Below, piece after piece: positions 25,836 through 34,507 of a stretch of DNA of 36,683 nucleotides (its first letter is position 1; every line of letters begins with the position of its first letter). Source of the DNA: Lachnoclostridium sp. UBA1308. Lineage in GTDB: Bacteria; Bacillota; Clostridia; Lachnospirales; Lachnospiraceae. The position numbers and the translations under genes are program-made. The notes beneath the pieces are model-generated. The model made no database searches. It was not told the origin of the DNA and saw only the letters and a list, made by a program, of their open reading frames with translations. Location: positions 126,959 through 163,641 of the forward strand of contig DBTU01000037.1 of NCBI GenBank assembly GCA_002307215.1, written 5' to 3'.

Positions 25836-26708
25836 TCATACTCCTCTTTGTGCCATCAGAAGCTCAATTTCCTGTTCATTTATGCCTACCATCGCTTCTC
25901 CAAGATTCTCAGATAATTCTGCAAGAAGCTTTGCGTCATTATAATTGGTTACGGCCTTGACGATAGCCTGAGCTCGTTTTGCAGGATTTCCCGACTTAAA
26001 GATACCGGAACCCACGAATACTCCCTCTGCACCGAGTTGCATCAGTAGTGCTGCATCTGCGGGAGTAGCAACGCCTCCTGCTGCAAAGTTGACCACCGGA
26101 AGCTTACCGTTATCATGGACATAACTTACCAGATCATAGGGAACCTGAAGCTCCTTCGCTGCCTGAAAAAGCTCATCCTCTCTCATATTTGTAAGCTCTC
26201 TGATCTGTTTATAAATCAGTCTCAGATGACGCACTGCCTGAACGACATCTCCTGTCCCGGGTTCTCCCTTTGTTCGAATCATGGAAGCGCCTTCACTGAT
26301 TCTTCGTAGAGCCTCTCCCAAATCCTTAGCTCCGCAAACAAATGGTACTCCAAATTTATTTTTATCAATATGATACGTATCATCTGCCGGAGAAAGCACT
26401 TCACTTTCATCGATGTAATCAATTTCTACGGCTTCCAGAATCTGAGCTTCCGCGAAATGTCCAATTCGTACCTTTGCCATGACCGGTATCGATACCGCCG
26501 CCTGAATTCCCCTTATCATCTTTGGATCACTCATTCTGGATACACCGCCTACCGCTCTAATATCTGCCGGTATTCTTTCCAATGCCATGACTGCACACGC
26601 TCCGGCAGCCTCCGCAAGCTTTGCCTGTTCCGGTGATGTAACATCCATAATTACTCCGCCCTTCAGCATCTGAGCAAGATCTTTGTTTAATTCATATCTC
26701 TGATTCAT
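25836..26708 (-). CDS. pdxS: pyridoxal 5'-phosphate synthase lyase subunit
   Basis: PdxS makes pyridoxal phosphate from ribose 5-phosphate, glyceraldehyde 3-phosphate and ammonia in a dodecameric complex with PdxT. At 290 residues it is of family length. The ribose-phosphate Schiff-base lysine is K79 in VMAKVRIGH; the second lysine lies in MIRTKGEPGTG. FAAGGVATPADAALLM and GVFVGSGIFKS form the phosphate-binding end. It starts at 26708 after AGGAGG and is divergent from pdxR. Confidence 0.98.
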   Translation of the reverse strand: MNQRYELNKDLAQMLKGGVIMDVTSPEQAKLAEAAGACAVMALERIPADIRAVGGVSRMSDPKMIRGIQAAVSIPVMAKVRIGHFAEAQILEAVEIDYIDESEVLSPADDTYHIDKNKFGVPFVCGAKDLGEALRRISEGASMIRTKGEPGTGDVVQAVRHLRLIYKQIRELTNMREDELFQAAKELQVPYDLVSYVHDNGKLPVVNFAAGGVATPADAALLMQLGAEGVFVGSGIFKSGNPAKRAQAIVKAVTNYNDAKLLAELSENLGEAMVGINEQEIELLMAQRGV

Positions 26709-26770
26709 AATAACCTCCTATAGTATTTTTATTTTCTTCCTTGATTAATAAACAAATCATAAGTTCTGCC

Positions 26771-26811
26771 TCAAGTTATATCTTGACGTCAACTAAAACT
26801 TGATTTATTAT
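26771..26811. promoter_or_regulatory. pdxR promoter and candidate PdxR operators
   Basis: On the plus strand TTGACG at 26783-26788 and TATTAT at 26806-26811 have a 17-bp spacer and fit a pdxR promoter. Overlapping it are two dyads made of TCAAG-like half-sites: TCAAG-N6-CTTGA at 26771-26786 and TCAA-N7-TTGA at 26789-26803. Repeated half-sites between pdxR and pdxS suit a MocR-type regulator that controls both directions, but their use is inferred. Confidence 0.5.
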
Positions 26812-26886
26812 AATTCCAATCTGGTATTGTTATAAGTATCAGAATATGCAAATCTAATGGTATCAGTTTTGAAAGGAGATATCTCC

Positions 26887-28284
26887 ATGGATATGATAAC
26901 CCCACGGCTAAACTTTAGTGATAAAGAACCGATCTATCATCAACTTTATTCACATATTAAGAAGGAGATACAATCCGGAAGAATACTTTATGATACGAAG
27001 CTGCCCTCAAAACGGAAGCTCTCTGTCTATTTAAATATCAGTCAAAATACAATTCAATCAGCTTATGATCAATTAATCGAAGAAGGTTATATTACTTCCA
27101 TTGAAAAGCGTGGCTTTTTTGTCTGCAAAATAGATTTTCTACAGCATTTAAAGGTAAATCCGGTATTATCGGAAGGAGAACACCCGGATTCGGGAAAGAT
27201 TCAATTTGATTTTTCTTATCATGGAATCGATATTCCCTCGTTTCCTTTTACAATCTGGCGAAGGCTGATGAAAGAAACGATGAATGAATATGACAATGAG
27301 CTGTTAATGCCCGGCGATTCTCTCGGATATATGCGGCTACGCTCTGCCATTGCCGCATATCTTCATCAGTCCCGTGGTGTCAACTGCACAAGTAACCAAA
27401 TCATTATCAGTTCCGGTACGGAGATGCTGTTTCAGACTCTGATACAGCTTTTTGATAAACAAAGTATCTATGGAATTGAAAATCCCGGATATGAAAAGCT
27501 GAATCAATTATTTCTAGGGAACAGAGCGGATTATAGGGCTATACGGATTGACCGAAGTGGTATGCAGCTGACAGAGATTATGAGAAGCAACGCCAATATT
27601 CTCTGCATTACTCCTGCTCATCAGTTTCCTTCCGGCCAGATTATGCCGATCAGTCGAAGAATGGAGCTTTTGAATTGGGCAAATGAAGCTGAGAACAGAT
27701 ATCTGATTGAAGATGACTACGACAGTGAATTCAAGTACAGTGGTAGACCGATTCCGGCTCTGCAGGGTCTTGATCATAATGAGAAAGTGATTTATATGGG
27801 CTCCCTTTCGAAATCCATCTCGCCAACCCTGCGTGTCAGTTATATGGTTCTACCATTGCATTTGATGAGAAAGTATAACGAGATGCTTTCTTATATCCTC
27901 TGCCCTGTACCGATGCTTGAGCAGAAGGTTCTTTGTAGTTTTATTGAAAATGGAAACTTTGAAAAACACTTGAACAAGATGAGGACAATTTATAAGAAAA
28001 AGCGAGATATCCTGGTAAAATCGATTCATGAACTAGACGTCGGTATTGAGATACTTGGTGCAGAGGCAGGACTTCATCTACTAGTGCGTGTACCGAATGG
28101 AATGTCAGAGGAGGAACTGATAAGCTCCGCCTCCGACATGGGTATACAAACCTATGGAATCTCTAAATATTACCTGGACAAGACCTATCAGGAAGTTGCA
28201 CCTACTTTACTGCTTGGTTTTGCTACCATACCGGAGGAAAGTATAACAGTGGCCGTCAGTCTGCTTAAAAAAGCATGGTTATAA
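26887..28284 (+). CDS. pdxR: MocR/GntR-type PLP-binding transcription regulator PdxR
   Basis: The protein joins an N-terminal GntR winged helix (about residues 10-75: GRILYDTKLPSKRKLSVYL, NTIQSAYDQL) to an aminotransferase fold of class I (about 110-465). The PLP lysine is in the GSLSKSISPTLR segment, and EDDYDSEF and TPAHQFPSGQ are typical of MocR regulators. Next to pdxS-pdxT it is most likely the PLP-sensing regulator of vitamin B6 synthesis. The start at 26887 is set by AAAGGAG eight bases upstream; an earlier ATG at 26857 lacks a site. The gene converges on the histidine kinase at 28314. Confidence 0.92.
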   Translation: MDMITPRLNFSDKEPIYHQLYSHIKKEIQSGRILYDTKLPSKRKLSVYLNISQNTIQSAYDQLIEEGYITSIEKRGFFVCKIDFLQHLKVNPVLSEGEHPDSGKIQFDFSYHGIDIPSFPFTIWRRLMKETMNEYDNELLMPGDSLGYMRLRSAIAAYLHQSRGVNCTSNQIIISSGTEMLFQTLIQLFDKQSIYGIENPGYEKLNQLFLGNRADYRAIRIDRSGMQLTEIMRSNANILCITPAHQFPSGQIMPISRRMELLNWANEAENRYLIEDDYDSEFKYSGRPIPALQGLDHNEKVIYMGSLSKSISPTLRVSYMVLPLHLMRKYNEMLSYILCPVPMLEQKVLCSFIENGNFEKHLNKMRTIYKKKRDILVKSIHELDVGIEILGAEAGLHLLVRVPNGMSEEELISSASDMGIQTYGISKYYLDKTYQEVAPTLLLGFATIPEESITVAVSLLKKAWL

Positions 28285-28305
28285 TCTCGCAAAAATCATG
28301 CGAGA
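28285..28305. repeat. palindromic hairpin between pdxR and a histidine kinase gene
   Basis: TCTCGCA and TGCGAGA are perfect 7-bp arms around AAAATCA. There is no T-run after either arm. The first 14 bases of the window match the complementary strand of this unit exactly, so it is probably a dispersed palindromic unit that may also end transcription. Confidence 0.6.
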
Positions 28306-28313
28306 CATCAGGA

Positions 28314-30179
28314 TTACTTCAGTAGCTCGAAGGATATCAGCACCTTAAATATGTCTCCGTCTATTTCTACTTTAAATTCGCCACCACAGTTTCCGGTAAA
28401 ACCTTGAGCAATCGAGAGACCAAGTCCGCTTCCTTCCTCTGCTCTTGAAGCATCTCCGCGGTAGAAACGCTGTAATATTTCCTCCGAAGTAAAATCCATC
28501 TGATATCCTGCAACATTTTTCATTGTAATTATTGCTTTGTTACCGACAATATCCAAGTAAATATAGACTCTGGTATCCTTCAGGGAATATTTTAGTGCAT
28601 TATCAATTACATTTTGTAACACCCTGTAAAGTCTCTTACCATCGGACATGATATTGACCGAAGTATCCGGCAGCTTCACCCTAAATTCCAGTCCTGATTG
28701 CTTAATTTTATCTCCCATTTCTGCCAGTGTCTGCTCCAACAGCTTTTTTAAATCAATGGTATCAAACTCAAGGGTTATATCTCCACTGGTACTCTTCGCA
28801 AGATCAAACAAATCTGTGACCATATTTTTCAGCCGTTCGGATTTTGTTTGGAGAATTTTAATATAGTCGAATGCTGCTTCTGACAAGCCCTCTTCTCTTG
28901 CAAGCAAATCTGTATAGCTGATGATGGACGTAAGCGGTGTCTTAAGATCATGGGATACATTCGTAATCAGTGCCACCTTCATCCGTTCTGCTTTCATCTG
29001 CTCTTTTATGTTTTCCTGAATTCCCTGATCAATATTTGTAAATAGCGTTCGATTCCCTTTCACATACCATATAATCACAAGGATTTCCAACAACAATGCA
29101 ATTGCAGCCAATGTTGGCCGTACCATTGAAAAAATCACTGCCATAAGAAACAGAATTATAGTTAATATAATCATAATCAGCTGCCTGCAATACAGCTTAT
29201 CCGTCATGGATGCCTCCGGGAATATTTTTTTGTAGAATATATATTGAAAGCTGATTGTATTCACTTTATATAAGTTCTGAAGTATGATATATAATAAGCT
29301 ATGACTTATTAATCTTCCTGCTTTCACTTTTCTGATAAGAGAAAGAAATAAAGTGAATATTATGATAGAAAATAAAGCAATTGCCGCAGAGAAAAATAAA
29401 GCTGACAAAAAAGTCTTTTCTTGAAAATCTGTTAAAAACTTCATTCCATGCTCAGAAAAGCTTAACGCTATCCTTTTATCGTCTTGAAAGATTTCTCCTA
29501 TATTACAATAAAAGAAACTGATAATGAATCCTAGCAGGATAATATTGATGTCGGAGTATAGCTTATCAAATATTGAAAGATGCACCTTTTCATCCATATG
29601 TTTTTTTCCTGTGATACACATCAGATAAATCAGCATCAGTATACCAAGTAAAGCAAAGCAGCAGCCTATAATAATATGAAATAGCATTTTATTTTTGTCC
29701 CGTAACCATATCTGCTGTTTTTGATTCAAGTAAACATCAGTAAACGTCACGTATGCCTCCAAGTCCTTTTTGTAATAACCTGTTACTGACGTGATATCTT
29801 CTCCTGACAGTTCATCAATCCATTTCGCATCCTTCATAAAATAAGATGCTCCCTGATACATACCGCTAAAATCCTTTAGGGAACAATTCGCATTTGAATA
29901 CACCAAGTTACCGTCGATAAAATAGTAGAAATACTCTGCATTGTCTATATGCTTATGAAAAAATCTGATTTTTTCCACCTGTTTTAGGGCCTGCAACAGC
30001 TCGGTGTGATAGGCATCGCTTTTTATGTAATCATCCACCCACACGCATTCACTCGAAATATTCTCCCTATTACCCAACGGAATCTGTAAAACAGCCGTAG
30101 TAATTGAAGCAACTCCCAGAAGGAAAGCAAACACTTTTGTTACAATACTTGTACTAAATCTTCTCCATTTTGTATCCAA
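28314..30179 (-). CDS. multi-pass sensor histidine kinase
   Basis: A 621-residue kinase. Helix 1 (about 13-32) and a sensor loop of about 130 residues are followed by helices near 166-188, 210-225, 257-281, 333-352 and 356-373. A short linker leads to HisKA with His410 (NVSHDLKTP) and HATPase_c with the N-box NVIDNALKYS and GLGLSIAQG. Similar many-helix kinases paired with VanR-like regulators are common in Lachnospiraceae. The start appears to be TTG at 30179, inside the last 26 bases of the regulator gene with GGGG just before it; no ATG exists in the first hundred codons. The signal is unknown. Confidence 0.87.
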   Translation of the reverse strand: MDTKWRRFSTSIVTKVFAFLLGVASITTAVLQIPLGNRENISSECVWVDDYIKSDAYHTELLQALKQVEKIRFFHKHIDNAEYFYYFIDGNLVYSNANCSLKDFSGMYQGASYFMKDAKWIDELSGEDITSVTGYYKKDLEAYVTFTDVYLNQKQQIWLRDKNKMLFHIIIGCCFALLGILMLIYLMCITGKKHMDEKVHLSIFDKLYSDINIILLGFIISFFYCNIGEIFQDDKRIALSFSEHGMKFLTDFQEKTFLSALFFSAAIALFSIIIFTLFLSLIRKVKAGRLISHSLLYIILQNLYKVNTISFQYIFYKKIFPEASMTDKLYCRQLIMIILTIILFLMAVIFSMVRPTLAAIALLLEILVIIWYVKGNRTLFTNIDQGIQENIKEQMKAERMKVALITNVSHDLKTPLTSIISYTDLLAREEGLSEAAFDYIKILQTKSERLKNMVTDLFDLAKSTSGDITLEFDTIDLKKLLEQTLAEMGDKIKQSGLEFRVKLPDTSVNIMSDGKRLYRVLQNVIDNALKYSLKDTRVYIYLDIVGNKAIITMKNVAGYQMDFTSEEILQRFYRGDASRAEEGSGLGLSIAQGFTGNCGGEFKVEIDGDIFKVLISFELLK

Positions 30180-30858
30180 TTCCCCACACCACCTTCAAAT
30201 AATTTGGCTCCTTTGGATTAATCTCGATTTTTTCGCGGATACGTCTGATATGTACCATGACTGTGTTTTCAACTGAGTATGCCGGTTCGTTCCAAACCCG
30301 TTCATAGATCTTTTCTGCCGCAAATACGATACCGGCATTCTTCATCAGAAGTTCCAGTATCCTATATTCTGTGGCGGTAAGCTTAACAGCTTCCCCATCT
30401 ATGGTCAAATGCATGGCGTCCGTATCTAATGACAATCCTCCGTTCGTGATAAGATTTGTTTTCTTTCGGCTGTTGTCAACATCACCCAGCAACAGATATC
30501 TGCGAAGCTGGCTCTTAACTCTTGCTAACAGCTCCTGTGGATTAAATGGTTTCGTGATATAATCATCCGCTCCCATCGATAATCCAAGTATCTTATCACT
30601 ATCCTCCGATTTTGCTGACAGAAGAATGATTGGTATATTCTTCTGTTCCCTGATTTTCATCGTTGCAGATAATCCATCTAACTTCGGCATCATAATATCA
30701 AGCAAGATCAGATGAATGGTATTCTTCATAAGAGCATCCATCGCTTCCAACCCATCATATGCCTTAACTATCGTATACCCCTCCAACATCAGCAGCTTTT
30801 CAATCGCCTTAACAATTTCCTTATCATCATCAACAACCAGAATTTTCTCTTCTCCCAT
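30154..30858 (-). CDS. OmpR-family response regulator (VanR-like)
   Basis: The protein has 234 residues: a receiver domain with D10-D11-D12, phospho-acceptor Asp54 in LLDIMMPKLDG, LLSAKS and DYITKPF, then a winged-helix domain with LTATEYRILELL and a terminal VVWGIGYKM. It overlaps the kinase gene by 26 bases, which makes them a cognate pair. The ATG at 30858 follows AAAGGA. Target genes are not evident; neighbours encode a metallopeptidase and pdxR. Confidence 0.92.
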   Translation of the reverse strand: MGEEKILVVDDDKEIVKAIEKLLMLEGYTIVKAYDGLEAMDALMKNTIHLILLDIMMPKLDGLSATMKIREQKNIPIILLSAKSEDSDKILGLSMGADDYITKPFNPQELLARVKSQLRRYLLLGDVDNSRKKTNLITNGGLSLDTDAMHLTIDGEAVKLTATEYRILELLMKNAGIVFAAEKIYERVWNEPAYSVENTVMVHIRRIREKIEINPKEPNYLKVVWGIGYKMEKI

Positions 30859-30942
30859 GGTACCTATCCTTTCCTTCGAAAGCCAATTTCAATTGTGGGG
30901 AATAAAACTTTCAATTTCATTGATAAACATCTTACAATTCTC

Positions 30943-31632
30943 TTAAGAATTGCCTGAATTCAGTTCTTTTTTAATTACTTGCCATGAAGGTAGGAACTTA
31001 TCCATATAAGCTTTGAACACATGATTATGGCTTTTCTCCAACAGATGAACCAGTTCATGAACCACAACATATTCTAGACAGCGTGTCGGTTTCTTGGCAA
31101 GCTGAAGATTTAGACAGATCTTCTTGCTTCTTATATTACAAGTACCCCACCTGGTCTTCATATCTCTGATTATAAAACCGCTGGCATGTACACCGATAAT
31201 TTTTTCCCATCGATTAATATATCCCGGTATCTCCTGCATCAGTGCATTCCTATACCAGTCATATACCGCCTTTTTTCGTTGTTGTAGAGTACATCCTTCC
31301 TTCATTGTCAGAATCAACTTCCCCTCCTCTATTTTGGCAAAGTTCCTTTTTCCCTGCTCCGTGATTATTAATAATCTATTTCCCCAGACCGATACTTTTT
31401 CTCCTTTCATAAACTCCGGTTCCGGTTCGTAGTTTCTTAGCCTAATTTTACTTTGCTGTACCTTTATCCAATCGAGCTTTGATAACACAAATCTTTGTAT
31501 CTCTGTCTCACTGATTCTATGTGGTGCCGAAATATGTACTTTGCCCTCCGGAGGGAGAATTCTTAAATACATATTTTTTATTTTTTTCTTTTCAACTTCA
31601 ATGATTAATCCGTTAATATCATACTGTTTCAT
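30943..31632 (-). CDS. YgjP-type zinc metallopeptidase (M48-like, DUF45)
   Basis: The 229-residue cytoplasmic protein has the YgjP/DUF45 pattern: RWGTCNIRSKKICLNLQLAK in the middle, then the zinc site HELVH at 192-196 with the third ligand His202 in SHNHVF. The N-terminal half is beta-rich. YgjP proteins are minimal gluzincin peptidases, often near restriction-modification or phosphatase genes in other bacteria; the substrate is not known. It lies 84 bases upstream of the response regulator, on the same strand. Confidence 0.88.
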   Translation of the reverse strand: MKQYDINGLIIEVEKKKIKNMYLRILPPEGKVHISAPHRISETEIQRFVLSKLDWIKVQQSKIRLRNYEPEPEFMKGEKVSVWGNRLLIITEQGKRNFAKIEEGKLILTMKEGCTLQQRKKAVYDWYRNALMQEIPGYINRWEKIIGVHASGFIIRDMKTRWGTCNIRSKKICLNLQLAKKPTRCLEYVVVHELVHLLEKSHNHVFKAYMDKFLPSWQVIKKELNSGNS

Positions 31633-31821
31633 TTAATAACCATGCCTTTCATTGCCTGCATACTTTCGGCAGCTCTCAAATCAGGGGTGTGAAATTGTTC
31701 TTCATTTCAAAACCGATGTTAAATTATTATACACCAATTATTATTTTATGAAAACAAATGTAGAGCATATTTGATTACTTCTTCCTTTATATGTCAATAA
31801 TCAAACCAAGGAGGTGGATTC

Positions 31822-32178
31822 ATGATCGCATTTATTAAAAACTATAGGCTTGAGATGATTAAGAAGAAATTTATACTTCTTTACCTGTTAAATGTAACGG
31901 ATATTATCTTTACGGTTCTTTTATTACAGACCGGATATTTTGCAGAAGCTAATATAGTGATGATGAAAGTTGTGCAAAATCCGGTAGCCAGCATTCTCTT
32001 GAAAGTTATCCTGCCTGCTGTACTTTTGTACTATATTTATAAACGTATGCCCCATACCGATATTCTTCAGTTAAAAGCAGCAAATGTCGCAGTAAACATT
32101 TCCCTCACCATCTATGTGCTGGTTAACCTATCACATCTGGTATGGGTAGCTCTACTGCCGATATTCATGTTGACTTAA
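31822..32178 (+). CDS. DUF5658-like small membrane protein
   Basis: The 118-residue protein has three to four hydrophobic helices (about 17-37, 55-75 and 85-116). NVTDIIFTVLLLQTGYF-AEAN near the start is typical of DUF5658, where TD and EAN are the conserved polar positions in and after helix 1. It has a perfect AAGGAGGT ribosome site six bases before the ATG. It stands alone between divergent and convergent neighbours; function unknown. Confidence 0.75.
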   Translation: MIAFIKNYRLEMIKKKFILLYLLNVTDIIFTVLLLQTGYFAEANIVMMKVVQNPVASILLKVILPAVLLYYIYKRMPHTDILQLKAANVAVNISLTIYVLVNLSHLVWVALLPIFMLT

Positions 32179-32224
32179 TATACCTGCTTTTTGAATTCCA
32201 AATAGTACTACAATTGCGGATGAT

Positions 32225-32292
32225 CAAAAAAGGCTGAACATCCCAAAAATGCACCCCAGGATACTCCTAAGTACATTTGGAATGTTCAGCTT
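32225..32292. terminator. terminator between DUF5658-like and HAD genes
   Basis: AGGCTGAACAT-CCAAA-ATG at 32231-32251 pairs with CATTTGGAATGTTCAGCTT at 32274-32292. The A-run at 32225-32231 gives a T-run on the minus strand, so it best fits the HAD gene, and may also stop the plus-strand gene. Its GGCTGAAC arm ends resemble the repeat at 33257. Confidence 0.75.
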
Positions 32293-32345
32293 AACAATCT
32301 CTCCTAATCACTATTATCAATAGCTGCATAACAGCTCATTTTAAT

Positions 32346-32388
32346 CTGATATTTCTTTTCTGATATTTCTTTTTCTGATATTTCTTAT
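32346..32388. repeat. short tandem repeat, three copies
   Basis: Three adjacent copies of about CTGATATTTCTTTT lie just downstream of the HAD gene stop. This is probably a simple slipped-strand repeat in the 3' untranslated region. Confidence 0.7.
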
Positions 32389-32409
32389 CTATTATTTATT
32401 TATTATTTC

Positions 32410-33153
32410 CTATTCCTGCCGAACCGGTAGTTCCTGAATCAACTGATATAAATCTTCAAAATCACCCTGTTTGAAGCATGTAATATCCAAGCCCTCCGGG
32501 CTGATTAAACATTCCTTCAAAAGAAAGGTCTCCATTCCAAGTTGGGAGACACACATATCTTCCGTAACATCATTTCCTACCATGATACATTCTTCAGGCC
32601 TTCTATTGATACTTTTAAGTACTTCTTTGTAATATTCCAGATTAGGTTTACAATAAGAACTAACCTCGTAAGTCGTAATATGATCAAAATCTTCCGGATC
32701 AAGACCGGCCCATAAAATGCGAGTCAGTGTAGCGATTCTTGGAAATAAAGGGTTCGTAGCAAGTACAATCTGATATCCCTTATCCTTTAATAACTGAATG
32801 CAGGTATTGGCAAGCGGATGTGTGGTGGTAGTTATCTTCGCCCGTGAAAATTCATTTCTGTAAAAATCATCGAAAATATTTTCTATCTGATTAGGTTCCA
32901 TCGCTATGCTTCCCTGTTCATCGCTTCCAAATATTCGGCCAAATTCCGTCCAAAATCTCTCTTGATTTGTCATGGAGCCATCATTGGAAAGCATGAGTCC
33001 GGTCCCTGCCATTAACGCCTGTATTAATTTTTGAGGATCATATCCATATGTACTCACCGTGCCGCATAATGCACTCAGATAGGTGTCCAAAAACTTCTTC
33101 TGACTTGGCATCGGTAATAAGGTTCCATCAAGATCAAATATAAATGTCTTCAT
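32410..33153 (-). CDS. HAD-superfamily hydrolase
   Basis: The 247-residue phosphatase-like protein has motif I FIFDLDGTLLP (nucleophile Asp7, acid/base Asp9), motif II around LATNP, the motif III lysine in SYCKPN and motif IV VGNDVTEDM. A helical cap of about 100 residues lies between motifs I and II (C1-type). The start is the ATG at 33153 after GGAG; an extension to 33195 has no ribosome site. The substrate cannot be told; the neighbouring PfkB kinase points loosely to sugar phosphates. Confidence 0.88.
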   Translation of the reverse strand: MKTFIFDLDGTLLPMPSQKKFLDTYLSALCGTVSTYGYDPQKLIQALMAGTGLMLSNDGSMTNQERFWTEFGRIFGSDEQGSIAMEPNQIENIFDDFYRNEFSRAKITTTTHPLANTCIQLLKDKGYQIVLATNPLFPRIATLTRILWAGLDPEDFDHITTYEVSSYCKPNLEYYKEVLKSINRRPEECIMVGNDVTEDMCVSQLGMETFLLKECLISPEGLDITCFKQGDFEDLYQLIQELPVRQE

Positions 33154-33256
33154 ATACTTTCTCCGTTCCGTGGCCTGATATCGACCATCCTTCACTTTTC
33201 ATTGTTTTTAATATTACCAGAAGAAAACCTTGAAATCAACCTGTTTTATGGCAACT

Positions 33257-33390
33257 TATCCTATTAAATGTTACCGTTCAGCCTAACAAGTATTGTGACA
33301 AGACCGGTATCATTTTTTCTCCGTCTAAATACATCTCTTTGAAGGCTGAACTATAACTATAAAATCGCTATAGTTACGTGTAATAGGATA
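33257..33390. repeat. 134-bp imperfect inverted-repeat element
   Basis: TATCCTATTA at 33257-33266 pairs with TAATAGGATA at 33381-33390, and GTTCAGCCT at 33276-33284 with AGGCTGAAC at 33343-33351; a CTATA-rich hairpin sits inside the right arm. The 19 bases 33333-33351 recur exactly, on the other strand, at 36602-36620. It fills much of the 412-base gap between the HAD and PfkB genes. The rest of the gap shows no gene or clear promoter. Confidence 0.75.
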
Positions 33391-33565
33391 TAATTTACTA
33401 CATGTACATGTTAAGATACAACCTTTCATTAGTGGTAAAATAAGTATATTATGTAAATATTATATGCTTGATAATCCATCAAACCAATTAATTATCCGAT
33501 AAGAAGAAAAGAGCGAAAACAGACTCACGAATGAGCCTAAAGCCAACACAGAAATGGAGAAAGCC

Positions 33566-34477
33566 ATGAAAAAGTATGATGCTTATTTATATGGAATGAT
33601 TCTTATTACCAATAGTTTTTTATTAAAGGGTTCTTATCCCGTGGCGGACACTTATGGTGAGATCAGGAAGCGATATGCCCTTCCCGGCGGAGAAACAGGA
33701 ACAGCTGCCACCATACTGTCTAATTTCGGATGTAATGTGATCATGGATGGTACCTATATGGGAAATCGCACCTATCCTCAGATCATAGACTTTTATCAGG
33801 GAAAATCGGTTAATACTAGCAGACTGTATCTTGATAAGAGTTTTGACGGACTTGAGGACTACGTCATCATTGATCAAAATACAAGAACTCCCTTTGGAAT
33901 CTTCGAAGATTACTACTCGAATGGATTGAAACGATGGAATGACTCAGTAGAAGAAGATATTCTAAACTCTAGGGTTGCCGGAATCGACCCTTGGTTTGGA
34001 GACAAGGCAATGAAGGTTGTACAAATATGTAAGGAAAATCACATTCCTTATGTAACGATTGATTGTCCTTATGATAGCGAATTACATAAATACTGCTCTG
34101 TTAATGTATTATCCAATGAGTTCATCTCTGTTCAATACCCTGATGCCGACCGTGATGAATTATTCGAAAAATATACTGCCAACACGGACGGTCTGGTTAT
34201 CTTTACGCTTGGAGCCAGAGATATTGTTTATGGTCGTAAAGGCCCGTCAGAGGAAAGAAAACATTTTAAACCATATTCTATTACTGTTGTCAGTACCTTA
34301 GGTGCCGGAGACAGCTTTAAGGCAGGTTGCATCTATGCCCTAGTTCAGAATATGAAGGATGATGACTTGGTACATTTTGCAGCTGCAACAGCAGCCTGTG
34401 CCTGTACTGTATTCCCTCTTCCGTTAAATCCACCAAGGTTAGATCAGATTAATGAACTCATTTTCGGAAAGCAATAA
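33566..34477 (+). CDS. PfkB-family carbohydrate kinase
   Basis: The 303-residue ribokinase-like protein has the N-terminal PGGETGTAATILSNFG substrate and nucleotide landmark and the C-terminal STLGAGDSFKAG motif with the catalytic aspartate in GAGD and its anion hole. A YVTIDCPYDSELH segment and VLSNEF lie in between, as in ribokinase-type members. I start at the ATG at 33566, with GGAG six bases before it; an ATG at 33554 overlaps that site. The sugar phosphorylated is unknown. It lies next to a divergent HAD phosphatase and converges on the gene at 34508. Confidence 0.87.
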   Translation: MKKYDAYLYGMILITNSFLLKGSYPVADTYGEIRKRYALPGGETGTAATILSNFGCNVIMDGTYMGNRTYPQIIDFYQGKSVNTSRLYLDKSFDGLEDYVIIDQNTRTPFGIFEDYYSNGLKRWNDSVEEDILNSRVAGIDPWFGDKAMKVVQICKENHIPYVTIDCPYDSELHKYCSVNVLSNEFISVQYPDADRDELFEKYTANTDGLVIFTLGARDIVYGRKGPSEERKHFKPYSITVVSTLGAGDSFKAGCIYALVQNMKDDDLVHFAAATAACACTVFPLPLNPPRLDQINELIFGKQ

Positions 34478-34507
34478 AACTCCTAACTAATAGGAAGTCA
34501 TAGATTG

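Noticed and set aside
32346..32388. Three short tandem repeats as a CRISPR remnant
   Set aside because: The copies are directly adjacent without spacers and AT-rich; a slipped-strand repeat is simpler.
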